Assembly: GCF_014193255.1 (NCBI RefSeq)
Contig: NZ_JACHZB010000006.1
Coordinates: forward strand, 124,001 to 188,000
Direction: 5' to 3'
Length of the DNA stretch: 64,000 bases
Source: Rhizobium sp. BK196
GTDB lineage: Bacteria; Pseudomonadota; Alphaproteobacteria; Rhizobiales; Rhizobiaceae
The position numbers were made by a program, and so were the translations under genes. The stretch's first letter is position 1. Each line of letters opens with the position of its first letter. The notes under the pieces are model-generated. The model was given only the letters and a program-made list of their open reading frames with translations. It did not search any database and was not told where the DNA came from. Shown one piece after another: positions 16,804 to 25,431 of this stretch.

Positions 16804-17568
16804 TCAATTCTCCCTTTGTGCTGCGGCCCGTGCGGCCAAGCGGCGATGCGATATGAGTTTGCGCCGCCAGATTTCGTTCCTGATCGAAGCAAGATGAAGG
16901 GTAAGAAACAGTGCTGCGAAAGCTAGCCCCATGGTTAAGAGGGGGCGAAGGAATTCAATGTCCAGAGCGGGGCCATTCAGCCTGAGCACGCTTGTCGGCT
17001 GATGCAGAGTGTTCCACCAATCGACCGAGAACTTGATGATCGGAATGTTGACGAAGCCCACCAGAATGAGGACCGCCGTGACGCGCGCGGCGCGCGTCGG
17101 CTCGTCGATCGCGCGATTGATCGCCAACAGGCCAAGATACATCAGGAAAAGCACGAACATCGAGGTCAGACGTGCGTCCCAAACCCACCAGGTTCCCCAC
17201 ATCGGCTTGCCCCAGATGGCGCCGGTGACGAGCGAAACGAAGGTAAAGGCGGCGCCGATTGGCACAGCAGCGCGCGCGGCGACGTCGGCAAGCGGATGGC
17301 GCCATACTAGGGAGCCGATGGCGTTTGCTGTCATCACCGTATAGCAGAACATTGCCATCCATGCCGCCGGGACATGGACATACATGATCCTGACGGTTTC
17401 ACCCTGCTGGTAATCGCCATCGGAAACGAAACTCAGATACAGTCCGGCAGCGAAAATGAGGGCAGTGACTATCGAAAGCCCGGGCAAGGCCCGATCTGCC
17501 AGTTCCAGGAATCTGGCGGGCTGTGCAAGCCCGGTGATGTTGTCTTTGATGCGTCTGACGTAGGCCAT
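16804..17568 (-). CDS. ccmC: Haem exporter membrane protein CcmC
   Basis: This 254-residue protein has six membrane helices and the WWD motif MWGTWWVWDARLTS, flanked by periplasmic histidines (VHVPAAW). CcmC presents haem to CcmE. It is the first gene of the ccmCDG operon and has its own FixK box 34 nt upstream. The ABC subunits CcmA and CcmB, normally encoded next to it, are not in this window. Confidence 0.95.
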   Translation of the reverse strand: MAYVRRIKDNITGLAQPARFLELADRALPGLSIVTALIFAAGLYLSFVSDGDYQQGETVRIMYVHVPAAWMAMFCYTVMTANAIGSLVWRHPLADVAARAAVPIGAAFTFVSLVTGAIWGKPMWGTWWVWDARLTSMFVLFLMYLGLLAINRAIDEPTRAARVTAVLILVGFVNIPIIKFSVDWWNTLHQPTSVLRLNGPALDIEFLRPLLTMGLAFAALFLTLHLASIRNEIWRRKLISHRRLAARAAAQREN

Positions 17569-17601
17569 GGCCCGCTTTAACCTCCAACGCCAACAGGTTA
17601 A

Positions 17602-17615
17602 TTGACCCGGATCAA
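17602..17615 (-). promoter_or_regulatory. FixK/FNR box upstream of ccmCDG
   Basis: TTGACCCGGATCAA matches the anaerobox consensus and lies 34 nt upstream of the ccmC start on the minus strand. Confidence 0.8.
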
Positions 17616-17756
17616 ACTGCGACCATTGGTGCGGTTGTCGCCTCGTTCACTCTCCTACTATGACGCTCCGAGCCCGGGCTGCCGGTGCGGCAGACTTGCC
17701 GCGACGTTTTGCGGGACCTTCTGCCGCGGCAATGCTCCTGCGGAACTCATCGATAA

Positions 17757-17770
17757 TTGATCGCGGTCAA
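17757..17770 (+). promoter_or_regulatory. FixK/FNR box upstream of the ABC exporter
   Basis: TTGATCGCGGTCAA matches TTGAY-N4-RTCAA and lies 61 nt before the likely original ATG (17831) of the exporter. It is a second box in the ccmC/exporter intergenic region, so each divergent gene has its own site. Confidence 0.8.
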
Positions 17771-17830
17771 AGACGATTGTCGCACAAGTGCCAAAAAGGA
17801 GGCATTCCAGTTCAGGAGACCGCCGCCTTG

Positions 17831-18007
17831 ATGATTGCCGCGCACGACCGATCCGCTACTCCTCCCGCTGACGTGACTGCGGGCTCCAGGCCGCAGCCCG
17901 GGAAAAAGAAGCATGCCGTCTCCGGCCTCGTCCGGTTGCTGCCTTTGCTGCGGCCTCACCGGGGCGTGGTACTATTGGCAGTCACTCGCTCTCGGCCGCG
18001 GCGGTGA
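17831..18007 (+). pseudogene. N-terminal segment of the ABC exporter, separated by an apparent 1-nt deletion
   Basis: The frame from ATG 17831 encodes a basic cytoplasmic leader and SGLVRLLPLLRPHRGVVLLAV. This is the start of the first membrane helix of a fused ABC exporter. It then runs out of frame near 17986 and stops at 18007. Adding one base in ACTCGCTCTC would restore VTALSAAAVISLALP and join it to the next frame. Either the gene is broken or there is a sequence error. Confidence 0.6.
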
Positions 18008-19680
18008 TCTCGCTTGCATTGCCGATGGCTGTCCGCCGCATGATCGACCATGGTTTCGGACAGTCCGACGGTGGGTTCATCAATAGCTATTTTCTGATGC
18101 TTCTCACGCTTGCGGTCGCACTCGCCGTCGCAAGCGCCTGCCGCTATTACTTCGTCACGACACTTGGTGAGCGCATCGTCAGCGATCTGCGTGTGAAGGC
18201 TTTCCGGAATGTGACGCGGCTGCCGGCCAGCTTTTTTGACGCCAACAAATCCGGCGACATCGCATCGCGGCTGACGGCGGATGCCGCGCAAATCAAGTCC
18301 GCACTCAGCCTCGCAGCATCGGTAGCCTTACGTAATTCGCTGCTGTGCTTGGGCGCGCTGGTGATGATGTTCGTCACGAGCCCCGGCCTTTCCGCCATCA
18401 CATTGGGTGCCATTCCGCTCGTGGTCGCACCGCTCGTCCTTTTCGGCCGCTCGGTTCGCAAAAAATCGCGTGCAGCCCAGGACGCGCTTGCGACCGCATC
18501 CGCCTTCGCCAGCGAAATGATTGCCGGAAGCCGGACGGTGCAGGCCTTCAACGGAGAGGCGGCTGCCAGCAAGAGATATGCTGATGACGTCGAAATGTCC
18601 TACCGCAGCGCCGCTTTCGCCGCCCGCTCTCGCGCGTTCCTGACCGCTGTCGCCATTGCCTTGATTTTTGGAAGCGTCGTCGGGGTCCTTTGGATCGGCG
18701 CCCACAATCTGCTTTCCGGAATGCTGTCGGCCGGAAGCCTCAGTCAATTCCTGCTCTATTCCGTCATTGCCGCAGGATCGTTGGGTTCGCTCTCGGAGGT
18801 CTGGGGTGAACTGGCGCAGGCTGCGGGTTCTGCCGAACGGCTTTTCGAATTGCTCGATGAAGATGCCGGCGAGAGTGAACAGGCCTCCCGTGTTGCGCTC
18901 AGCCAACCCGCAAAAGGCGCGATCGAAATCCGAAACCTGCATTTCGCCTATCCGGGCACTCCGGACAGGCACGTTCTCACAGGTCTCTCGATGACTATCC
19001 GGCCCGGTGAGACAGTAGCGCTTGTGGGTGCTTCCGGCTCGGGAAAGAGCACGATCTTTTCGCTCCTGCTCGGTTTCTACAACGATTATGTCGGCAATAT
19101 TTTGCTGGATGGCTGCGATGTGCGCACGACCGCCACCGCCGCGGTGCGAAGGGAAATCGCTATCGTACCGCAGGACGTGACCATATTTGCGACGAGTATC
19201 GCAGAGAATATCAGTCTCGGACGACCCGACGCGTCGCAGGACGAGATCGTGGCTGCGGCCACGATGGCGAGGGCGCATGGTTTCATTTCCGAGCTGCCGG
19301 ACGGCTATCGCACCGTGGTCGGCGAGCGTGGCCTGACGTTGTCCGGCGGACAGCGGCAAAGACTAACAATCGCCCGCGCGGTCCTGAAGAACGCGCCGAT
19401 CCTTCTGCTGGACGAGGCGACGGCATCCCTCGACGCAGAGAACGAAATGCTGGTGCAAAGGGGGCTCGACGGGCTGATGTGCAATCGCACGACGATCGTG
19501 ATTGCGCACCGGCTTGCTACGGTCCTCAAGGCGGACCGAATTCTGGTGATCGATGGCGGCCGGGTGATCGAGGAGGGAACACATGCCGCTCTGATCCGCA
19601 AGGGCGGAGCATATTCCAAGCTTGCCGAACTTCAGTTCGATCTCTCGGGTTCGGCAGCCTTGGAGCATGACGCGGCGTGA
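18004..19680 (+). CDS. ABC exporter, fused membrane and ATPase domains (5' end frameshifted)
   Basis: This frame encodes 558 residues of an MsbA/LmrA-like half transporter: a six-helix membrane domain (about residues 1-290, minus part of helix 1) and an ATPase domain. The ATPase shows Walker A GASGSGKST, signature LSGGQRQR, Walker B ILLLDEAT and the H-loop IAHRL. The GTG at 18004 lacks a ribosome binding site, and the true start is probably 17831 in another frame. The substrate is unknown. The upstream FixK box and the ccm neighbours suggest a role in respiratory or thiol/haem-related export, as CydDC does in other bacteria. That is inference. Confidence 0.75.
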   Translation: MISLALPMAVRRMIDHGFGQSDGGFINSYFLMLLTLAVALAVASACRYYFVTTLGERIVSDLRVKAFRNVTRLPASFFDANKSGDIASRLTADAAQIKSALSLAASVALRNSLLCLGALVMMFVTSPGLSAITLGAIPLVVAPLVLFGRSVRKKSRAAQDALATASAFASEMIAGSRTVQAFNGEAAASKRYADDVEMSYRSAAFAARSRAFLTAVAIALIFGSVVGVLWIGAHNLLSGMLSAGSLSQFLLYSVIAAGSLGSLSEVWGELAQAAGSAERLFELLDEDAGESEQASRVALSQPAKGAIEIRNLHFAYPGTPDRHVLTGLSMTIRPGETVALVGASGSGKSTIFSLLLGFYNDYVGNILLDGCDVRTTATAAVRREIAIVPQDVTIFATSIAENISLGRPDASQDEIVAAATMARAHGFISELPDGYRTVVGERGLTLSGGQRQRLTIARAVLKNAPILLLDEATASLDAENEMLVQRGLDGLMCNRTTIVIAHRLATVLKADRILVIDGGRVIEEGTHAALIRKGGAYSKLAELQFDLSGSAALEHDAA

Positions 19681-19772
19681 GAATTGTTCGCATCGATGGT
19701 CCTATCGCACCGGCTCTGTGGCCGAGATCAATCCTTCACGTGCCGATCGTTGCTGCCGGCAATCGAAGCCCT

Positions 19773-20963
19773 CTATGCGAATGATTGGAAGGGTTTCGCA
19801 ACGCCTCCGACCGATTCGAAATCGAACATCTTCTGCGTTACCAACGCTGCGGCACCGCGTGCCCAAGAATTGTCCTCCCAATCGGGAAGAATGGGCGGCG
19901 GCGTCCTGAAGGTTCGGCGCGCCAATGCCTCCTGAAGAGGCGTCAGGAAATGTTCTCCGAGTGAAACAGCTTCTCCGCCCGCGACAATAACTTCCGGATC
20001 GGTCACATTGACGAGATTGGCGAGAGCCGTTCCGATACCGCGGCCTGCATCTTCGACGATCCGCACAGCCGTCGGGTCCTCTGCAGCAAGCGCCTGGCGC
20101 AGCTCGGGCGCTCCCAGATCTTCACCCCCGCCTGTCGCCTCGCGCCAGCGCCGCAACATCGATATCTCGGAATGGTAGGCCATCAGGCAGCCGCGCTTGC
20201 CGCATTCGCAGAGGCGGCCGTTCTCCTCGTAGAGCGTATGTCCGAACTTGCCGGCTGCGCCGTTGGCGCCGCGATAAAGCTTGCCTTCGATGACGAGGGC
20301 GCAGCTTATGCCGACGCCGACTGCCAGCACGGCCATGTTGCGATGCTGGCGGCCGAGGCCGAACAATTGCTGTGCGATGGCGTAGGCATTGGTGTCGTCC
20401 TCGAGCCAGACGGGAACATTCGCACGATCGGCGAGAAGGGATGCCAGCGGGACGTTGTCCCATTTGAAGCGATGGCTTCTGATGCACATCGTTTGCTCAT
20501 GGTTGATAACGCCCGGCATCGATATGCCGATGCCTGTAAGCTTGGCATGCGTGCGCCCGGCAAGCCCGACGAGTGTGGGCACCGTTGCGGCCAGCAGATC
20601 TGCGACATCGTCCGGCGCCCGGCTGGGCATCGGAATCCTGATGGCGGCGAGGGGGCTCGTCGCGAGGTCCGTCGCGACGCATTCCACCGTGTCGGACATG
20701 AGCTTGAAACCGATCGCCAGCCCGTGCCCATAATTGATTTCTACCGGGATTGGCCGACGGCCGGTGAAGCTTGAAACCGCCTCACCCTCTGTGACGATAC
20801 CCTCCTCCACGAGATCACCGACGACGAAGGTGACGGCGGCGGGACTGAGCTGGGTGATCGTTGCCAATTCGGCACGGCTCTTCGGTCCTTCCTGCCTCAG
20901 CAGGTTCAGGATCAGACGCCGGTTCATGGCCCTGGCAGTCGTCTGGTCACCTTTGAGCTTCAC
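19773..20963 (-). CDS. ROK-family transcriptional regulator of sugar operon A
   Basis: This 396-residue protein has an N-terminal winged helix (SRAELATITQLSPAAVTFVVG, residues about 28-48) and a ROK domain. The ROK zinc motif CECGKRGC is intact (about residue 263), as is the sugar-site ENE-type region LEDDTNAYAIAQ. It is divergent from the binding-protein gene at 21136 and probably represses that importer until its sugar is present. A 7-bp inverted repeat lies just upstream of its start. Confidence 0.9.
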   Translation of the reverse strand: MKLKGDQTTARAMNRRLILNLLRQEGPKSRAELATITQLSPAAVTFVVGDLVEEGIVTEGEAVSSFTGRRPIPVEINYGHGLAIGFKLMSDTVECVATDLATSPLAAIRIPMPSRAPDDVADLLAATVPTLVGLAGRTHAKLTGIGISMPGVINHEQTMCIRSHRFKWDNVPLASLLADRANVPVWLEDDTNAYAIAQQLFGLGRQHRNMAVLAVGVGISCALVIEGKLYRGANGAAGKFGHTLYEENGRLCECGKRGCLMAYHSEISMLRRWREATGGGEDLGAPELRQALAAEDPTAVRIVEDAGRGIGTALANLVNVTDPEVIVAGGEAVSLGEHFLTPLQEALARRTFRTPPPILPDWEDNSWARGAAALVTQKMFDFESVGGVAKPFQSFA

Positions 20964-20974
20964 GATCGAGTTCC

Positions 20975-20991
20975 TTTATTTTGTAAATAAA
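20975..20991. promoter_or_regulatory. Inverted repeat, candidate ROK operator of operon A
   Basis: TTTATTT TGT AAATAAA is a perfect 7-bp inverted repeat with a 3-nt spacer, 12 nt before the ROK start and 145 nt before the divergent binding-protein start. AT-rich palindromes of this kind are typical of NagC/Mlc-type ROK operators. Confidence 0.55.
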
Positions 20992-21135
20992 CTATTGCGA
21001 CGCTTCCTGATCTATGCATAAGTTTGGCCCGTCGATCAACTCGGAATGAGGCGATCGGCACGTTGAATGCCCGGCGCCACCGTTGTGGAGGACGACCGTC
21101 GGGACGTGTTGATCTGCTCAACTGGGAGGAATTCA

Positions 21136-22410
21136 ATGGCATTTTCCAAACATTTTTCATCCACCACGCGCCGCACCTTTCTGAAGGGCGCAGGCATGGC
21201 ATCTGCGGCCGCGGTCGCAGGCGGTCTACCGATCCCGGCAATCGCACAGGCTCAGGAAATCAACGTAATTTCCTCGGAGAATAATGGCAAAGCGCTCGAA
21301 GCGCTGAAGAAGATCGCCGAGGACTTCGGCAAGCAGGCCGGTACGAAGGTCGTTATCAATAATATGGACCACGAGGCCCACAAGACGGCGATCCGCAACT
21401 ATCTCACGGCAGGCGCACCGGATGTCTGCTTCTGGTTCTCGGGTAATCGCATGCGGGCCTTCGTCAAGCGAGGACTGTTCGATGATATCTCGGATCTGTT
21501 CGAGAAGGAAAAATACAAGGATGTTCTGGGCGCTAGCACCGGAGCGGTCACCGTTGACAACAAGCAATACGGCCTGCCCACCGGCGGCACTCTTTGGGGC
21601 ATGTTCTACCGGAAGGACGTCTTCGATCAGAACGATCTGACCGCGCCGACGACGTCAGAAGAATTCTCGGCCTATTGCGACAAGGCCAAGGCGGCAGGAC
21701 TGACGCCGGTTGCCATAGGCACGAAGGAGCTCCGGCCGGCCGCCGGCTGGTTTGATCAGATGAACCTTCGCATCAATGGGCTCGACAAGCATATGGCGTT
21801 GATGGACGGGCAGATGAGCTATCTCGACCCGGCCCTGACACCGGTCTTCGATCAGTGGGAAGCCATGATCAAGAAAGAAGTCTTCACGCAGAACCATACG
21901 TCGTTCGGATGGCAGGAGGCCGCAGCCCTACTCGCCCAGAAAAAAGCCGGAATGATGAACCTCGGTGCCTTCCTGCGCTCCGCCTTCACGGACGCGGATC
22001 TGCCGCAATTGACTTTCGCACCGTTCCCGACCCTCGATGCCAATGTTCCACGGTTCGAGGAGTTCTCGCTGAACTCGGTCCACATTCCGACGAACGGCAA
22101 GAACAAGCAAGGTGCGCGTGAATTCCTCGCTTACTTCTACAAGCCGGAAAATCTTGCCGCCTACCTGGAGCCGGGCGGCAATGTGCCGCCGCGCAGCGAC
22201 CTGCCGCCGAGCAAGGATCCGCTGGTCAATGCGGCGGTCGAGTCCTTGAAACAGGTCAAGGGAACCTCGCAATATTACGACCGCGACAGCGACCCGGATA
22301 TGGCGCAGGCGGGTCTGGTGGGTTTCCAGGAGTTCATGGCCAAGCCCGACCGTCGCCAAGCGATCCTGCAGCGCCTCGAAGGCACTCGCAAGCGCATCTA
22401 CAAAATCTAG
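21136..22410 (+). CDS. Sugar ABC transporter, extracellular binding protein (family 1), operon A
   Basis: This 424-residue protein has a twin-arginine type signal (TTRRTFLKGAGMASAAAVAGG) and a family 1 solute-binding fold. It includes GQMSYLDPALTPVFDQWEAM and a C-terminal QGAREFLAYFYKPEN segment. It captures an oligosaccharide in the periplasm for the permeases encoded next. The start at 21136 follows GGGAGGAATTC. A longer in-frame start at 21067 lacks a signal. Given the GH42 gene downstream, the ligand is probably a galactoside. Confidence 0.93.
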   Translation: MAFSKHFSSTTRRTFLKGAGMASAAAVAGGLPIPAIAQAQEINVISSENNGKALEALKKIAEDFGKQAGTKVVINNMDHEAHKTAIRNYLTAGAPDVCFWFSGNRMRAFVKRGLFDDISDLFEKEKYKDVLGASTGAVTVDNKQYGLPTGGTLWGMFYRKDVFDQNDLTAPTTSEEFSAYCDKAKAAGLTPVAIGTKELRPAAGWFDQMNLRINGLDKHMALMDGQMSYLDPALTPVFDQWEAMIKKEVFTQNHTSFGWQEAAALLAQKKAGMMNLGAFLRSAFTDADLPQLTFAPFPTLDANVPRFEEFSLNSVHIPTNGKNKQGAREFLAYFYKPENLAAYLEPGGNVPPRSDLPPSKDPLVNAAVESLKQVKGTSQYYDRDSDPDMAQAGLVGFQEFMAKPDRRQAILQRLEGTRKRIYKI

Positions 22411-22430
22411 TTCTCCTCCCGGCGACCGGG

Positions 22431-22452
22431 GAGCGGAACCGTGGTTCCGCTC
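22431..22452 (+). terminator. Intercistronic hairpin after the operon A binding-protein gene
   Basis: GAGCGGAACC GT GGTTCCGCTC is a perfect 10-bp inverted repeat, 21 nt after the stop codon, followed by CTTCTATCTTCC. It probably reduces read-through or protects the upstream message, giving more binding protein than permease. Confidence 0.65.
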
Positions 22453-22479
22453 CTTCTATCTTCCATGAGGTTCTGGACA

Positions 22480-23364
22480 ATGTTGATGTTATGGCGCCGC
22501 CAGCGTTGGTGGCTCACCCCGACTTTGCTTATCGCTCCGGCCATCATCCTGTTCTTCACGGTCATCCTGCTGTCGGCCGTCCGAAGCCTATGGATCAGTC
22601 TCCACGACTGGGACGGAATGGGGCCGATGACGTGGATCGGGTTCGGCAACTATCTCGAGCTCTACAACGATCCGCAGTTCTACACGTCGCTGAAGAACAA
22701 TCTGATCTGGCTGGTGATGTTCATGGCCGCGCCGCCGCTCGGGCTGGCGATCGCCCTGCTCGTCAATCAGAAGATCCGCGGCATGCGCTTTTTAAAGTCG
22801 CTGTTCTTCATTCCGCTCGTGCTCGCCTCTGTGACCGTCGGCGTGGTCTTCACCTGGGTCTATACACCGGAGTTCGGACTTCTTGCGCTCGTCTTCAAGG
22901 CGTTTGGCGCGACTGCACCTGCCGTGCTGTCGGACGAACATTTCGTCACTTTCGCAATCGTCATCGCAACCCTCTGGCCGCAGATCACCTTCTGCATGGT
23001 CCTCTATCTCGCCGGTCTCAACAACCTGAGCGAGGAACTTATCGGCGCCGGGCGCGTGGATGGCGCGAAGGGATGGAACATGCTCTGGCACATCGTTCTA
23101 CCGCAGCTGACGCAGGTCACGTTCATTGCGATTGCAGTGACCGTCGTCGGCGCTCTTCGATCTTTCGACATGGTATCGGTGATGACGCGCGGCGGGCCGT
23201 TCGGTTCCTCGTCGGTGCTCGCCTACCAGATGTTCGAGGAGTCCATCTTCTCTTATCGCTTCGGATATGGCGCGGCGATCGCATCGGTCCTGTTCGTGAT
23301 CATGGCAATCTTCATCGTCTGGTACCTGTCGCGGATCATCCGCACCGAAGAAAGGGGCGGCTGA
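22480..23364 (+). CDS. Sugar ABC transporter permease (MalF type), operon A
   Basis: This permease has about 294 residues and six membrane helices. The EAA-type cytoplasmic loop is ELIGAGRVDGAKGWNMLWHI, with the conserved VLPQLTQVTF after it. The ATG at 22480 has GAGG 10 nt upstream and gives a normal N-terminus (MLMLWRRQRWW). The frame also opens at 22441 and 22465, but 22441 lies inside the intercistronic hairpin. Its stop overlaps the next permease by one base pair step (TGATG). Confidence 0.9.
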   Translation: MLMLWRRQRWWLTPTLLIAPAIILFFTVILLSAVRSLWISLHDWDGMGPMTWIGFGNYLELYNDPQFYTSLKNNLIWLVMFMAAPPLGLAIALLVNQKIRGMRFLKSLFFIPLVLASVTVGVVFTWVYTPEFGLLALVFKAFGATAPAVLSDEHFVTFAIVIATLWPQITFCMVLYLAGLNNLSEELIGAGRVDGAKGWNMLWHIVLPQLTQVTFIAIAVTVVGALRSFDMVSVMTRGGPFGSSSVLAYQMFEESIFSYRFGYGAAIASVLFVIMAIFIVWYLSRIIRTEERGG

Positions 23365-24215
23365 TGTATCCTCGCCCAATTCCCGAGACAGCCGTCTGGC
23401 ATCGCCGCTTCTATTTTCTGGCCGTGCTCGCCGTCCTTCTCCTGTGGCTCTGCCCGCTCTTTGCCATCATCCTGACCTCGTTTCGGTCGACCGCGGATGT
23501 AATGGGCGGCAACCTCTGGGGATGGCCGACCGAGTTCGGCCTCGTCGACAACTACACCGCCGTCTTCACTCAGACGCCGATGGCGCAGTACTTCCTGAAC
23601 AGTCTGACGATCACGATACCCTCGGTGATCGGCGTCCTGGTCCTGAGCACGCTCTCCGGGTTCGTCCTGTCGCGATACCGGTTTCCGGGAAACATGCTGA
23701 TCTTCGCACTCTTCGTCGGCGGCAACTTCCTTCCTCACCAGATTATGATGATCCCGGTGCGCGACCTGATGGTGCGGCTCGATCTCATCGATACAACAAC
23801 GGCGCTGATCATTTTCCACGTCGCATTCCAGACCGGCTTTGCGACGCTCTTCATGCGCAACTTCATTGCCGCTCTGCCCGACGAACTGTTTCAGGCGGCA
23901 AGGGCGGAGGGAGCCTCGCCATTCCAGACACTCATTCATGTCGCGGTCCCCCTTGTCCGGCCGGCACTGGCGGCACTTGCCATCCTCCTCTTCACCTTCA
24001 TCTGGAACGACTACTTCTGGGCAGTCGTCCTGACGGTGAGCGATTCCGTCAAACCCGTGACCGCTGGACTTGCCAACCTGAGAGGCGAATGGGTCTCGGC
24101 CTGGAACCTCATCTCGGCCGGAACGATCGTCGTCGCCGTCCCGCCGGTGGTGATGTTCTTCCTGATGCAGCGGCACTTCATCGCTGGCCTGACAATGGGA
24201 GCGGTCAAAGGATGA
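23364..24215 (+). CDS. Sugar ABC transporter permease (MalG type), operon A
   Basis: This 283-residue permease has six helices and an EAA loop ELFQAARAEGASPFQTLIHV. It ends in the MalG-type tail HFIAGLTMGAVKG. The start codon overlaps the previous stop (TGATG). A longer open frame from 22491 is an artefact of the previous gene read out of frame. It pairs with the MalF-type subunit in the membrane. Confidence 0.93.
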   Translation: MYPRPIPETAVWHRRFYFLAVLAVLLLWLCPLFAIILTSFRSTADVMGGNLWGWPTEFGLVDNYTAVFTQTPMAQYFLNSLTITIPSVIGVLVLSTLSGFVLSRYRFPGNMLIFALFVGGNFLPHQIMMIPVRDLMVRLDLIDTTTALIIFHVAFQTGFATLFMRNFIAALPDELFQAARAEGASPFQTLIHVAVPLVRPALAALAILLFTFIWNDYFWAVVLTVSDSVKPVTAGLANLRGEWVSAWNLISAGTIVVAVPPVVMFFLMQRHFIAGLTMGAVKG

Positions 24216-24267
24216 ACGCCCTCAGGTATCCCGAAATCAGATCTTCATAAGCAGAGAGCCAGGAAGC

Positions 24268-25413
24268 ATGACCAGCCTCGAACTGCGACAGATAAACAAG
24301 AACTACGGCGCCTATCACGCCCTCAGAGGGATCGATCTTTCGGTGGAAGAGGGCGAGTTCATCGTCATGGTCGGTCCGTCCGGCTGCGGCAAGTCGACAC
24401 TGCTTAAGACGATCGCCGGTCTTGAAGGCATCACCTCGGGTCAGATCCTCATCAAGGGACGCGATGTCAGCCGTGAGGAGCCCGGCGACCGCGGCATCGC
24501 GATGGTCTTCCAGTCCTATGCCCTCTATCCGCACATGACCGTTGCCGAAAACATGGGCTTCGGCCTTCGCATGGCGAAAAGACCGAAGGCGGAGATCGAT
24601 GCGGCGGTTACACGCGCGGCCAGAATTCTGCGGATTACCGATCAGCTCGAGAAACGGCCGAAGCAACTGTCGGGCGGCCAGCGCCAGCGTGTGGCGATCG
24701 GCCGCGCGATCACGCGCTCGCCGGATGTCTTCCTGTTCGACGAACCGTTGTCGAACCTGGATGCGGCACTGCGCACGCAAATGCGGGTCGAACTGTCCAG
24801 CCTGCATTCCGAACTCGGTGCGACCATGGTTTACGTGACCCACGACCAGGTCGAAGCCATGACCATGGCGAGCCGCATCGTGGTCTTGAATCAGGGCGTT
24901 ATCGAACAGGTCGGATCGCCGCTCGAACTCTATCGCAATCCCGACAACCTGTTCGTGGCGGGATTCCTCGGCGCTCCGAGAATGAATTTCCTGTCCGTCA
25001 CGGTCGATGAGGTCTCGGGTCACCAGGTCAGGGTTTCCGCGCCGGGACTGGCGCCGACGACGGTCGAAGTCTTAGATCCCGCGACGCTCCGGAAGGGTAC
25101 GAACCTTACGCTCGGCGTGCGGCCGGAGAACATCTCCGTGGTTGCGGATGAAGCAGAGAGCGGCGCAGTGCACGGTGTCGTCCGCCTGGTCGAGCATCTT
25201 GGCCGTGAAACGATCCTCTATGTCGACGACGGCGATCTCAGGACCGTCGCATCGGAAAGCGGAACCGGAAACATAACGATCCAGCTCAGCTACGTCGCTC
25301 CATTCAAGGCCGACCAGCCCGTGACGCTCAAGCTCGACACCGCCGAACTCTATCTCTTCGCGCCTGACGGGGGCCGCACGATCAGCACCCACAAGGCAAT
25401 CATCGACAAATAG
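24268..25413 (+). CDS. Sugar ABC transporter ATPase (MalK/UgpC type), operon A
   Basis: This 381-residue ATPase has Walker A GPSGCGKST (about residue 37), signature LSGGQRQRVAIGRA, Walker B VFLFDEP and the His switch YVTHDQ. The C-terminal TOBE-like domain carries LTLGVRPENISV. It energises the operon A permeases. Full length is normal for the CUT1 family. It lies 52 nt after the permease and 18 nt before the GH42 gene. Confidence 0.95.
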   Translation: MTSLELRQINKNYGAYHALRGIDLSVEEGEFIVMVGPSGCGKSTLLKTIAGLEGITSGQILIKGRDVSREEPGDRGIAMVFQSYALYPHMTVAENMGFGLRMAKRPKAEIDAAVTRAARILRITDQLEKRPKQLSGGQRQRVAIGRAITRSPDVFLFDEPLSNLDAALRTQMRVELSSLHSELGATMVYVTHDQVEAMTMASRIVVLNQGVIEQVGSPLELYRNPDNLFVAGFLGAPRMNFLSVTVDEVSGHQVRVSAPGLAPTTVEVLDPATLRKGTNLTLGVRPENISVVADEAESGAVHGVVRLVEHLGRETILYVDDGDLRTVASESGTGNITIQLSYVAPFKADQPVTLKLDTAELYLFAPDGGRTISTHKAIIDK

Positions 25414-25431
25414 GTATCAGGATAGACGCCC

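Noticed and set aside
22491..24215. Very long plus-strand open frame of 574 codons across both operon A permeases
   Set aside because: Its first half is the MalF-type permease read out of frame with low-quality composition; only the part from ATG 23364 is a real permease.
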